Assembly: GCA_022709995.1 (NCBI GenBank)
Contig: JAKLHU010000181.1
Coordinates: 1-5,440 of the forward strand
Direction: 5' to 3'
DNA length: 5,440 nt
Source of the DNA: Verrucomicrobiota bacterium
GTDB taxonomy: Bacteria; Verrucomicrobiota; Lentisphaeria; Oligosphaerales; Oligosphaeraceae
A program made the translations under genes and the position numbers. This document shows, in pieces, positions 1 through 5,440 of this stretch. The notes beneath the pieces are model-generated. The model saw only the letters and a program-made list of their open reading frames with translations, was not told where the DNA came from and ran no database searches. Each line of letters begins with the position of its first letter. Position 1 is the first letter of the stretch.

Positions 1-94
1 GGCGTGGGGTGATGGTGGCAAAGGCGACAATGCCGGCCGCGGCGGCGGCCAGGCAGGCGCAGGTGAACAGTGAGGTGATCAGGTGGTTACGCAT
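1..94 (-). CDS. Start of an unidentified membrane-anchored or exported protein (partial, runs off the left edge)
   Basis: An ATG at 94-92 opens a frame with no stop to the window edge, giving 31 residues that begin MRNHLITSLFTCACLAAAAA. One Arg and one His in the first four residues are followed by an uninterrupted hydrophobic stretch from about residue 5 to 29. This looks like a signal peptide or a first transmembrane helix. Cysteines sit at residues 12 and 14, but the residues before them do not make a clear lipobox. The start lies 24 bases after the cyclase stop on the same strand, so the gene is probably in the same transcript. The bases before the ATG are pyrimidine-rich with no Shine-Dalgarno match, so the start is not certain. 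Function cannot be told from this fragment. Its position suggests an envelope protein serving the terpenoid pathway, which is inference only. Confidence 0.55.
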   Translation of the reverse strand, partial: MRNHLITSLFTCACLAAAAAGIVAFATITPR

Positions 95-118
95 GAGGAG
101 GGGCGGTATCGGGCCGGT

Positions 119-1861
119 TCAGCCGCTGGCGGGATTCTGCCGGCGGCTGGCGGCCAGGAAAGCTCTGCTCAGGAAGATGAGGGGATAGAGTTGTTCAGAG
201 TACCACAGTTGGGAGAAATATAATCCGACCGGTTCCGGCGGCAAGTCGTCCGGGTCGGGCGGGGCGGTGCGCAGGAAGTCGAGGCCTCTTTGGATGGCCT
301 CGTCGGCGTCGGGGTCGGGGCTGGCGGCGAGGGCGGCAACGGCTCTGGCGGTGAAGAGGAAGCGGGCCGGGGCGTCTGTGCGGGCGTCGGCGCCCCAGGC
401 GCCGGAAGGGAGCTGGGCGGACAGCAGGTAATCGCGGGCGCGCAGGCACCACGGCGCCGTCAGCCCGGACAGGTTTTCGAGGACGACGGCGGTGCCGTAG
501 ACCGGCGCCTGGCCGTTTGGCGACAGTTGTTCGCCGAACCAGAGCGGGAGGAAGGAGCCATCCGGTTGTTGGTTGCGGGCGAGGAAGTCGAGGATGCGTT
601 GCTGGCAGCGTCCGGCTTGGCGGCGGCGGCGTGGCGGGAGGGTATCGCGCCAGAGATTGAGGGCGTGGAAGGCGTGGGCGGAGAGGTCGGGGCAGCTGCG
701 GTCGAAGGGGAGTTTTCCCCACCCGCGGCAGAAGGTCGGGATGCCGCCGTCGCGGTTTTGCAGATGCATCAGCCAGGTGCAGCCTTTGGTGATGGCTGGC
801 GTTGGCCGGCCTGGTTGCAGAGCGTGGAGGGCGATCAGGGCGGCGGCGGTGTCATCGGCGTCGGGCACGGCGCCGGACTGGTGGGTCCAGGCCCAGCCGC
901 CGGGTTGGGCGCCGGTGAACGGATGGACGGTGTCGAACTGGCGTTGCTGGATGAGTTCCGCGAGGGCGTCGCGTTCGGCGGCGGGCAGGACTGGCGCGGT
1001 GGCCTTGGCGGCCAGGGCGGTGCACCATTGGGCCAGGCTGGTGTCGATTGGCCAGGAGCCGTCGGAGCGGACGGTCGTGAGCAGGAATCGTTCGGCCGCC
1101 TGGGCGACTTGGTGGTCGCGGCGATTGGCGGCGGCGAGGCAGATGAGGCAGAAGGCGGTGAGAGGGGCGGCTTCCAGAAAGCCGCCGGAAGGCGGCTGCA
1201 GGCGGGTGAGTCGCCGCAGCACGGCTGGAATCAGGCGGCGTCGGAAGGCGGTCGTCAGTCCGGGGCGGGCCTGGGTGGCCTGGGCGACGCCGATGGCAAT
1301 CAGGGCGGGCAGGGCATAGCTGACGACCCGGAGGTTGAGGAAGCGATAGCATGCCCTGGGCAGAAGCGCCAGTTCGAAAGGCAGCTGGGGCATTTTTTCC
1401 CACGGGTGTTCGCCGTCATTCAGCAGGCCGGTGGCGGTGCAGAGGGCGAGGATGGGCACGGAAAAAGTCAGGTCCTGGCCGTATTTTTTCAGAATGGCGG
1501 CGCGGATGGCGGCCGGCGAGAATTCGCCGAGGTGTGCCGTCAGGTATTTCCGGGCCTGGTCGGCGGCTGCTGGGTTGGTTTCGGCCCGCATCAGGGCGGC
1601 GGTAGAGAGCAGGCTGGCCGTCAGATTGGGCGGGGACTCCGGCGAGTCGCCCCAGGAGCCGTCGGCAAGCTGGGTGTCCGCCAGCCATTGGCAGGCCGCG
1701 GCGACTGGCTGGGTGTGGCGGACGGGGTCGAGTTCATGGAGGGCGATGGCGGCCGTCGCGGTCGATACGGCCGAGGAGGCCAGGTGGCCGTCCCAGTCGC
1801 CGGTTGGCAGGCGTCGGGCCAGCAGTTCGGAGCTCAGGCGTTGATAGTCGTGGGAAGTCAT
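119..1861 (-). CDS. Squalene-hopene-cyclase-like class II terpene cyclase (DxDD type)
   Basis: This 580-residue protein is a class II (protonation-initiated) terpene cyclase of the squalene-hopene cyclase superfamily. The DxDD motif is intact as DADDT at residues 334-338; by analogy with bacterial squalene-hopene cyclase, D336 would be the proton donor. Six QW-type repeats are visible, ending near residues 70 (QLADGSW), 228 (QPPSGGF), 270 (RSDGSW), 374 (QNRDGGI), 437 (QQPDGSF) and 489 (QLPSGAW). They indicate two alpha-alpha barrels, with DxDD opening the second half as in known cyclases. The C-terminus (GLYFSQLWYSEQLYPLIF, about residues 546-563) occupies the place of the aromatic-rich end of hopene cyclases. 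It is somewhat shorter than typical hopene cyclases (about 630-720 residues). The region after the fourth QW motif reads GWGKLPFDR (380-388), where a hopene cyclase has a His that assists the catalytic Asp; here the aligned residue seems to be K383. The substrate could be squalene or a long polyprenyl chain. The ATG overlaps the upstream stop as ATGA, suggesting translational coupling. Confidence 0.88.
   Translation of the reverse strand: MTSHDYQRLSSELLARRLPTGDWDGHLASSAVSTATAAIALHELDPVRHTQPVAAACQWLADTQLADGSWGDSPESPPNLTASLLSTAALMRAETNPAAADQARKYLTAHLGEFSPAAIRAAILKKYGQDLTFSVPILALCTATGLLNDGEHPWEKMPQLPFELALLPRACYRFLNLRVVSYALPALIAIGVAQATQARPGLTTAFRRRLIPAVLRRLTRLQPPSGGFLEAAPLTAFCLICLAAANRRDHQVAQAAERFLLTTVRSDGSWPIDTSLAQWCTALAAKATAPVLPAAERDALAELIQQRQFDTVHPFTGAQPGGWAWTHQSGAVPDADDTAAALIALHALQPGRPTPAITKGCTWLMHLQNRDGGIPTFCRGWGKLPFDRSCPDLSAHAFHALNLWRDTLPPRRRRQAGRCQQRILDFLARNQQPDGSFLPLWFGEQLSPNGQAPVYGTAVVLENLSGLTAPWCLRARDYLLSAQLPSGAWGADARTDAPARFLFTARAVAALAASPDPDADEAIQRGLDFLRTAPPDPDDLPPEPVGLYFSQLWYSEQLYPLIFLSRAFLAASRRQNPASG
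1858..1861 (-). other. ATGA start-stop overlap (barrel protein / cyclase)
   Basis: The TGA ending the single-barrel protein (1860-1858) shares bases with the ATG of the cyclase (1861-1859). Only a weak purine stretch, GGGA at 1873-1870, precedes it. This is the classic arrangement for termination-reinitiation coupling and supports joint production of the two barrel-fold proteins. Confidence 0.7.
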
Positions 1862-2757
1862 CCGGTCAGTCCCATGGCCATCAGGCCGTAGGCGGTGTAT
1901 TCCAAGTCGGGGGTGTCATCGCCGGGAACCGCGGCAAAGCCGCCGGCCGGGGTGATGGTCTGGCGCAGAAATGGCTTGAGGGAATGACGCAGGGGGTGTC
2001 GGCAGCAGGTCAGCGCCAGGCTGGCGGTGGCTGTCGAGAGCAGGTCGGCAACCGGGGCTGGCGGTGTGGCGGGAAAGCCGCCGTCAGGGGCTTGCAGGGC
2101 GGCGAGACGCTGCAGGTCGGGCCGGAGGGCGTGTCGGTCCGCGCCGCTGGCGTTTAGGAGCATGAGCGCGGCCGCGGTGGCGTTGACGGCTGGGGCGGTA
2201 TCGCCGGCGAGGTTGGCGAACATGCCGTCCGCCAGGCGGTATGGGGCCAGGTCGCGGGGAACATAGCTCAGGCCGAGATCTTCGGCCAGCGACCAGCGCA
2301 GCATTTGCGAATAGGGCGACCACGGGTCGCGGTGGGGAAAACGCTCCGGAGCGCCGGCGGCGAGGGCATTGTAGGCGTCATGCAGCGCGGGCGGCAGTGA
2401 CTGGCGCGGCCAGGCCGCGGCCGCGAGTCGGGCGAGGGGAGAGCGGCGGAGATGCTGGAGCAGCAAGCGCGAGCGGGTCAGGCCGGCGAGGTGCACCAGG
2501 TCCAGAGTCGGCGGGGCGAAGGTTTGGAGATAGGGCTCCACGTCATCGAGGTTGACAGGCATGTCCGTTGCGGCCGCGACGAGCAGGCCGAACATGGTGT
2601 AGTAGAGGTCGGGCTGGCCATGCCGGTCGGCGAAACCGCCCGGTCGGGCCAGCCGGGAGCGCACGAACGCGAGCAGGCGCGCGGCGGTCTCGGGATGGCA
2701 TTTCCGCCAGCCGGCGCGGATGGTCCGGAACATGATGGTTGATAGGGTGCGCGACAT
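1858..2757 (-). CDS. Single-barrel prenyltransferase/squalene-cyclase-repeat protein without zinc ligands
   Basis: This 299-residue protein carries at least four Gly-Gly-Phe-type helical-hairpin repeats: GGFADRHGQPDLYYTMFGLL (40-59), DGMFANLAGDTAP (177-189), DGGFPATPPAPVADLLSTAT (225-244) and GGFAAVPGDDTPDLEYTAYG (272-291). This is the alpha-alpha barrel signature shared by protein prenyltransferase beta subunits and terpene cyclase domains. The length fits one barrel. The first repeat resembles the zinc-His segment of geranylgeranyl transferase II beta (DPFHTLFG), but the His is replaced by Tyr (Y53), and I see no Asp-x-Cys zinc site. There is no DxDD motif either (residues 280-282 read DDT, but the leading Asp is missing). 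It is therefore unlikely to be a protein prenyltransferase or an independent class II cyclase. A partner or substrate-binding subunit of the cyclase encoded next is the simplest reading, by inference. The start is ATG 2757; ATG 2733 (residue 9) is an alternative, and neither has a Shine-Dalgarno match. Confidence 0.78.
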   Translation of the reverse strand: MSRTLSTIMFRTIRAGWRKCHPETAARLLAFVRSRLARPGGFADRHGQPDLYYTMFGLLVAAATDMPVNLDDVEPYLQTFAPPTLDLVHLAGLTRSRLLLQHLRRSPLARLAAAAWPRQSLPPALHDAYNALAAGAPERFPHRDPWSPYSQMLRWSLAEDLGLSYVPRDLAPYRLADGMFANLAGDTAPAVNATAAALMLLNASGADRHALRPDLQRLAALQAPDGGFPATPPAPVADLLSTATASLALTCCRHPLRHSLKPFLRQTITPAGGFAAVPGDDTPDLEYTAYGLMAMGLTG

Positions 2758-2814
2758 GAGCAGGGGCTGGAGAAACCGGTTGGGGAAAAACCGGCCTCGT
2801 GCCAGGACACGGCG
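2758..2814 (-). other. 57-base intergenic spacer with a short inverted repeat
   Basis: This is the only gap longer than 24 bases in the window. On the plus strand it holds CCGGTT at 2776-2781 and AACCGG at 2789-2794, a 6-bp stem with a 7-base loop; AACCGGTT at 2774-2781 is also a palindrome in itself. The transcript strand has no U-run typical of a rho-independent terminator after the stem. No promoter boxes or strong ribosome binding site stand out. The spacer has no stop codon in the frame shared by the two flanking genes, so the upstream TGA is the only in-frame stop between them. The hairpin could be a weak mRNA structure or chance. Confidence 0.3.
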
Positions 2815-4362
2815 TCATTTTTCCGGGAGGATTTTTTCCGTGACGCGGACGAGGAGGGTTTTCAGTTGCATGTTGTTGACTTGGTCGATGGCGTTGAAGG
2901 CCTGGTTGCGGTAGTCGCGGTATAGGTCGGTGACGGCGGCCGCGGCCGCCGGGCGGGGAACGCCGTTGGTCCGGCTGAAGAGGGCGATCAGGGAAGCCGG
3001 GTCGTCGTCATCCTCGAGGTCGTCCAGGAGCTGATAGGCGATGCCGAGCGCGTCGGACAGGCGGAGCAGTGTGTCGCGGTGGTCGTCGGCCTGGCCGGCG
3101 GCGATGGCGCCCAGGAGGAAGGCGACGCGGAAGGCCGGAGCGGTTTTGAGCCGGAAGGTGGTCATGACGGTGTCGAGGCTGGGCTGGTCGTGGTGGAGTT
3201 CAAATTCGCGGGCTTGGCCGATGGCCAGCTGGCAATGGCCGTCGGCGGCGGCGGCGACCAGTTCGGCCCGCAGCGCCGCCGGGATGTGGGTCGAGGCCAG
3301 CAGCCGGTAGCCTTCGCCGACCAGGTAGTCGCCGACGTTGATGGCGATGGGCACGCCCAGCTGGTGATGGATGGTTTCCTCGCCGTAGCGGAAATCGTCG
3401 TTGTCTTCGATGTCGTCGTGGATGAGCGATGCCTTGTGGAAGCATTCGACGGCGATGGCGAGACGGTCGACCCAGGGCGGGATTTCGGGGGATTCGGTCA
3501 AGGCCAGATAGACCAGGGCGGCCAGCAGCGGCCGGTAGTGCTTGCCGTGCCGGGAGAGGGCGCTGAGGGCGGCCGTCTGGAATCGGCTCAGGTCGTGGTG
3601 TTCGGCGATGGCGAGGTGATGGCGCAGGGCGTCGTCCTGGAACAGGGCCGCGAGGTGTCTTTTGACCTCGGCCATGGGCGGCGCGAAAATCGGGTTTTCC
3701 TCGGGGATGGCCAGGGCGTAGAGCAGTTCGTCGTGGTCGAAATCGGTGTTATGGCAGCCGTCGCGGTTCAGGGGGATGGCGTATCCCGGCACGGCATGGC
3801 GGTTCATGGCGGGGAAGGTCTTGGTCAGTGCGTCCAGGCAGGACACGCCGATGACGGCCTGGATTTCGCCGGCTTCGACCCAGGCGGCGACGCGGGAGGA
3901 CGATTCGGCGACGAGTGTCGCCATGCCGAGGCGTTCGGCTTGTTGGCGCCAAGCCGTGACGTGGCAGCGGCCGCAGTCGGCGCACAAGAGCCCGAGGTCG
4001 TCAAAGCTGGCAGGACAGCGGTCGTGGTCGCGGAGGCAGACCGGCAGGAGGAGCAGGCGTCGTTCGCGGGGAATGCGGCGGATGGCTTTTTCCCAGATGG
4101 CGTTGTTAACCGTGACGGTGCACCAGTCGCGCCATTGCTCCGGAATGCCATGCTCGGCCAGGAAGTCCATGGCCAGGCTGACCAGCCGTGGCAGCGGCAC
4201 GGGGGGGATGAGCGGGAAGGCGCTGACATAGGCCCGCAGGCGTGCCCGCAGCTCGCGGCGCCGCTCCGGGGATTCCGGCGCAGTTTGCTGGTTCAAGGGA
4301 TGGCCCGGGTCGGCGTGACCGGGGTTGTCCGGCGTTGCCGGTTGGATGATGAGGTCAGCCAT
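2815..4362 (-). CDS. DUF116 - trans-isoprenyl diphosphate synthase fusion protein
   Basis: This 515-residue protein has two domains in one uninterrupted frame. The N-terminal part (about 65-210) matches DUF116: LLLLPVCLRDHDRCPA (103-118), the CADCGRC cluster (C127, C130, C133), IGVSCLDAL (171-179) and IPLNRDGCHNT (196-206). These give several cysteines suited to iron-sulfur or metal binding; the function of DUF116 is unknown. The C-terminal part (about 245-515) is a polyprenyl synthetase: GKHYRP (273-278), first Asp-rich motif DDIED (316-320), RYG (325-327) in place of the usual RRG, K406-T407, and second Asp-rich motif DDLED (447-451). It would condense isopentenyl diphosphate onto allylic diphosphates in the cytoplasm. 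The first motif lacks the two-residue insertion of bacterial farnesyl synthases, and the -5/-4 positions are small (A311, S312), which favours C20 or longer products (inference). The frame is open further upstream to 4569, but that part lies inside the radical SAM gene and has no DUF116 similarity, so ATG 4362 is preferred. It overlaps the preceding stop by 8 bases. Confidence 0.88.
   Translation of the reverse strand: MADLIIQPATPDNPGHADPGHPLNQQTAPESPERRRELRARLRAYVSAFPLIPPVPLPRLVSLAMDFLAEHGIPEQWRDWCTVTVNNAIWEKAIRRIPRERRLLLLPVCLRDHDRCPASFDDLGLLCADCGRCHVTAWRQQAERLGMATLVAESSSRVAAWVEAGEIQAVIGVSCLDALTKTFPAMNRHAVPGYAIPLNRDGCHNTDFDHDELLYALAIPEENPIFAPPMAEVKRHLAALFQDDALRHHLAIAEHHDLSRFQTAALSALSRHGKHYRPLLAALVYLALTESPEIPPWVDRLAIAVECFHKASLIHDDIEDNDDFRYGEETIHHQLGVPIAINVGDYLVGEGYRLLASTHIPAALRAELVAAAADGHCQLAIGQAREFELHHDQPSLDTVMTTFRLKTAPAFRVAFLLGAIAAGQADDHRDTLLRLSDALGIAYQLLDDLEDDDDPASLIALFSRTNGVPRPAAAAAVTDLYRDYRNQAFNAIDQVNNMQLKTLLVRVTEKILPEK
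4355..4362 (-). other. 8-base gene overlap (radical SAM stop / DUF116 fusion start)
   Basis: On the minus strand the bases read ATGGCTGA: the ATG at 4362-4360 starts the DUF116 fusion and the TGA at 4357-4355 ends the radical SAM gene. No strong Shine-Dalgarno sequence precedes the ATG (TTTGGCGCCT). Terminating ribosomes may therefore reinitiate here, which would tie the amounts of the two proteins together. Confidence 0.6.
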
Positions 4363-5440
4363 AGGCGCCAAATCCGCAGAAGTAGTATTTTTTGGCGAGG
4401 CGATAGAGCCAAGATTTTTCCGGGATGGCGCCTTCGGGGTCATGGTGTCCCGGCAGAACCGTGGCTCGGTCGAGTTCGGCGAGGGCATCGCGGTTGGAGG
4501 AGTCGGTGGCCCCTTGCCGGCGCAGGAAATCCGCCAGGGCGGCCGGGTCTTCGAGGAGAATGCAGCCACGGGAACGGCTGGCCGTAAAGGTCCGCAGCTG
4601 GCTCAGAAAGTCGTCCTGCTGCAGGATGGTCTTGAGGTTGTCGGCCGTCGCATTGAGGAATCCGGAGCAGAATTGCACGGGCGGGCAGAATTCGACGGCG
4701 CCGGAGGGCGCGATGTGGTGGGAGATGCCGGTCGCCCCCGGGCAGAGGGCGTTGCCCTGGTGATCCCAGTAGGCGTCGATGATGAGCAGCTTGGCGGTGC
4801 GCCGCTGGTCGACGATGAATTGGCGCAGGCTTCTGATCTGTTCGCGGCTGAGGGCGTTTTCCGGTTCCGGGTGGGCGCCGGTGGGGCGGTAGATGTAATA
4901 CCAGATGTAGTGCACGCCTTTGCGAACCAGCAGGTCGAGGTAGTTCGTGGAGACCAGTTCGGAGAAATTCTGCCGGGTGATGCTGGCGGAGACGCCGGTG
5001 AACAGCCCGGCCTGGACCGAGGCTTCGAGGGCATTGAGGGCGCGTTTGAAGACATCGTCGCGGCCGCGTCGGCGGGTTGATTCCTCTTGCAGTCCTTCGA
5101 TGCTGATGAGCGGGGTGACATTGCCGAGTTTAGCCAGGCGGGTGGCGGTTTCGTGGTTGAGGGCGAGGCCGTTGGTGAAGAGCTGGAAGTAGCATTTTGG
5201 GTGGGCGGCGAAGAAGTCCAGCAGGTCTTGGTGGAGGAGCGGTTCGCCTCCGAGGATGCCGAAGAAGTAGGACCGCTGCTGGTTGGCCTGTTCAACCAGG
5301 GCGTCGAGTTGTTGCCGCGACAGCTGTTGCGGCGGCGTGGTCGGCTGCACCCAGCATCCCCGGCAGCGCAACTGGCATTGATTGGTGATGGAAAGCATCA
5401 GGAAGGCGGGGAAGAAGGGCTTCCCGGTCCGAAGGCGTTT
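4355..5440 (-). CDS. Radical SAM enzyme with SPASM-like C-terminal cysteines (5' end beyond the window)
   Basis: Numbered from the ATG at 5398, the motif CQLRCRGC (C8, C12, C15) is the CxxxCxxC site that binds the catalytic [4Fe-4S] cluster and S-adenosylmethionine, and GGEP (50-53) is the typical SAM-binding motif. The frame stays open above that ATG for 14 more codons (KRLRTGKPFFPAFL) to the window edge. The ATG lies only seven residues before the first cluster cysteine, inside what should be the first beta strand, so the true start is probably outside. The C-terminal third has C219, C238, C244 and C279 around the segments CPGATGISHHIAPSG and VEFCPPVQFC, which resemble a SPASM/Twitch auxiliary-cluster region. 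A further C341 lies in the tail YYFCGFGAYG. The sequence does not obviously look like the hopanoid enzyme HpnH. The substrate is unknown; operon context suggests a terpenoid intermediate or product. It is followed directly by the DUF116 fusion gene. Confidence 0.85.
   Translation of the reverse strand, partial: KRLRTGKPFFPAFLMLSITNQCQLRCRGCWVQPTTPPQQLSRQQLDALVEQANQQRSYFFGILGGEPLLHQDLLDFFAAHPKCYFQLFTNGLALNHETATRLAKLGNVTPLISIEGLQEESTRRRGRDDVFKRALNALEASVQAGLFTGVSASITRQNFSELVSTNYLDLLVRKGVHYIWYYIYRPTGAHPEPENALSREQIRSLRQFIVDQRRTAKLLIIDAYWDHQGNALCPGATGISHHIAPSGAVEFCPPVQFCSGFLNATADNLKTILQQDDFLSQLRTFTASRSRGCILLEDPAALADFLRRQGATDSSNRDALAELDRATVLPGHHDPEGAIPEKSWLYRLAKKYYFCGFGAYG

Noticed and set aside
290..1891. 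Long plus-strand open frame (533 codons) opposite the cyclase
   Set aside because: Its translation is low-complexity, dominated by Gly, Ala, Val and Glu, with no recognisable domain. It mirrors the codon positions of the GC-rich cyclase on the other strand, which has clear motifs throughout.
2774..2794. Possible rho-independent terminator between the synthase and barrel-protein genes
   Set aside because: The stem is only 6 bp and is not followed by a U-run on the transcript strand. The downstream gene appears to belong to the same operon.
2934..2951. Perfect 18-base palindrome CGGCGGCCGCGGCCGCCG
   Set aside because: It encodes a run of alanines near the end of the synthase domain. GC-rich Ala codons readily produce such palindromes, so a regulatory role is not supported.
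4363..4569. 69-residue N-terminal extension of the DUF116 fusion reading frame
   Set aside because: It lies wholly inside the 3' end of the radical SAM gene, is Pro/Ser/Thr-rich as an out-of-frame reading would be, and adds nothing resembling DUF116. ATG 4362 gives a normal short overlap.
3079..4587. Long plus-strand open frame (502 codons) opposite the DUF116-synthase gene
   Set aside because: It is an antisense shadow of a gene with full motif support. Its Gly/Val/Asp-rich translation has no family signature, and it would cross the radical SAM/DUF116 gene boundary.
4355..5440. Assignment of the radical SAM gene as hopanoid HpnH
   Set aside because: Only the generic CxxxCxxC motif is shared. 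The sequence around it (CRGCWVQP) and the SPASM-like C-terminal cysteines do not look like HpnH, though no profile search could be run.

Overview
The window looks like the inside of a bacterial terpenoid (polycyclic isoprenoid) gene cluster. It comes from a GC-rich genome, roughly two thirds G+C by eye. Everything I can support is on the minus strand, so the biological reading order runs from base 5440 down to base 1. The organism cannot be named from the sequence. DUF116, radical SAM and squalene-cyclase-like genes in a high-GC bacterium with weak Shine-Dalgarno signals would fit groups such as Planctomycetota, Lentisphaerota/Verrucomicrobiota or Desulfobacterota, but this is a low-confidence impression.

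Layout in transcription order: (1) a radical SAM enzyme with SPASM-like C-terminal cysteines, whose 5' end lies beyond the right edge (4355-5440); (2) a fusion of an N-terminal DUF116 cysteine-rich domain with a C-terminal trans-isoprenyl diphosphate synthase (2815-4362), overlapping gene 1 by 8 bases; (3) a 299-residue single-barrel protein of the prenyltransferase/squalene-cyclase repeat fold (1858-2757), 57 bases downstream; (4) a 580-residue two-domain squalene-hopene-cyclase-like class II terpene cyclase with an intact DxDD motif (119-1861), overlapping gene 3 by an ATGA; (5) the first 31 codons of a protein with an N-terminal hydrophobic segment (1-94), 24 bases further on. There is no gene-free stretch longer than 57 bases and no RNA gene, mobile element or CRISPR array.

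Working model (inference): the isoprenyl diphosphate synthase builds a linear prenyl diphosphate, probably C20 or longer. The DxDD cyclase folds this chain, or a product derived from it, into a polycycle by protonation. The single-barrel protein assists or partners the cyclase. The radical SAM enzyme, perhaps with the DUF116 domain as an iron-sulfur partner, modifies a substrate or product. No squalene synthase is visible, so whether the substrate is squalene or a head-to-tail polyprenyl chain is open. The product is unknown to me. The most unusual elements are the DUF116-synthase fusion and the stand-alone prenyltransferase-fold protein, which lacks the zinc ligands of protein prenyltransferases.
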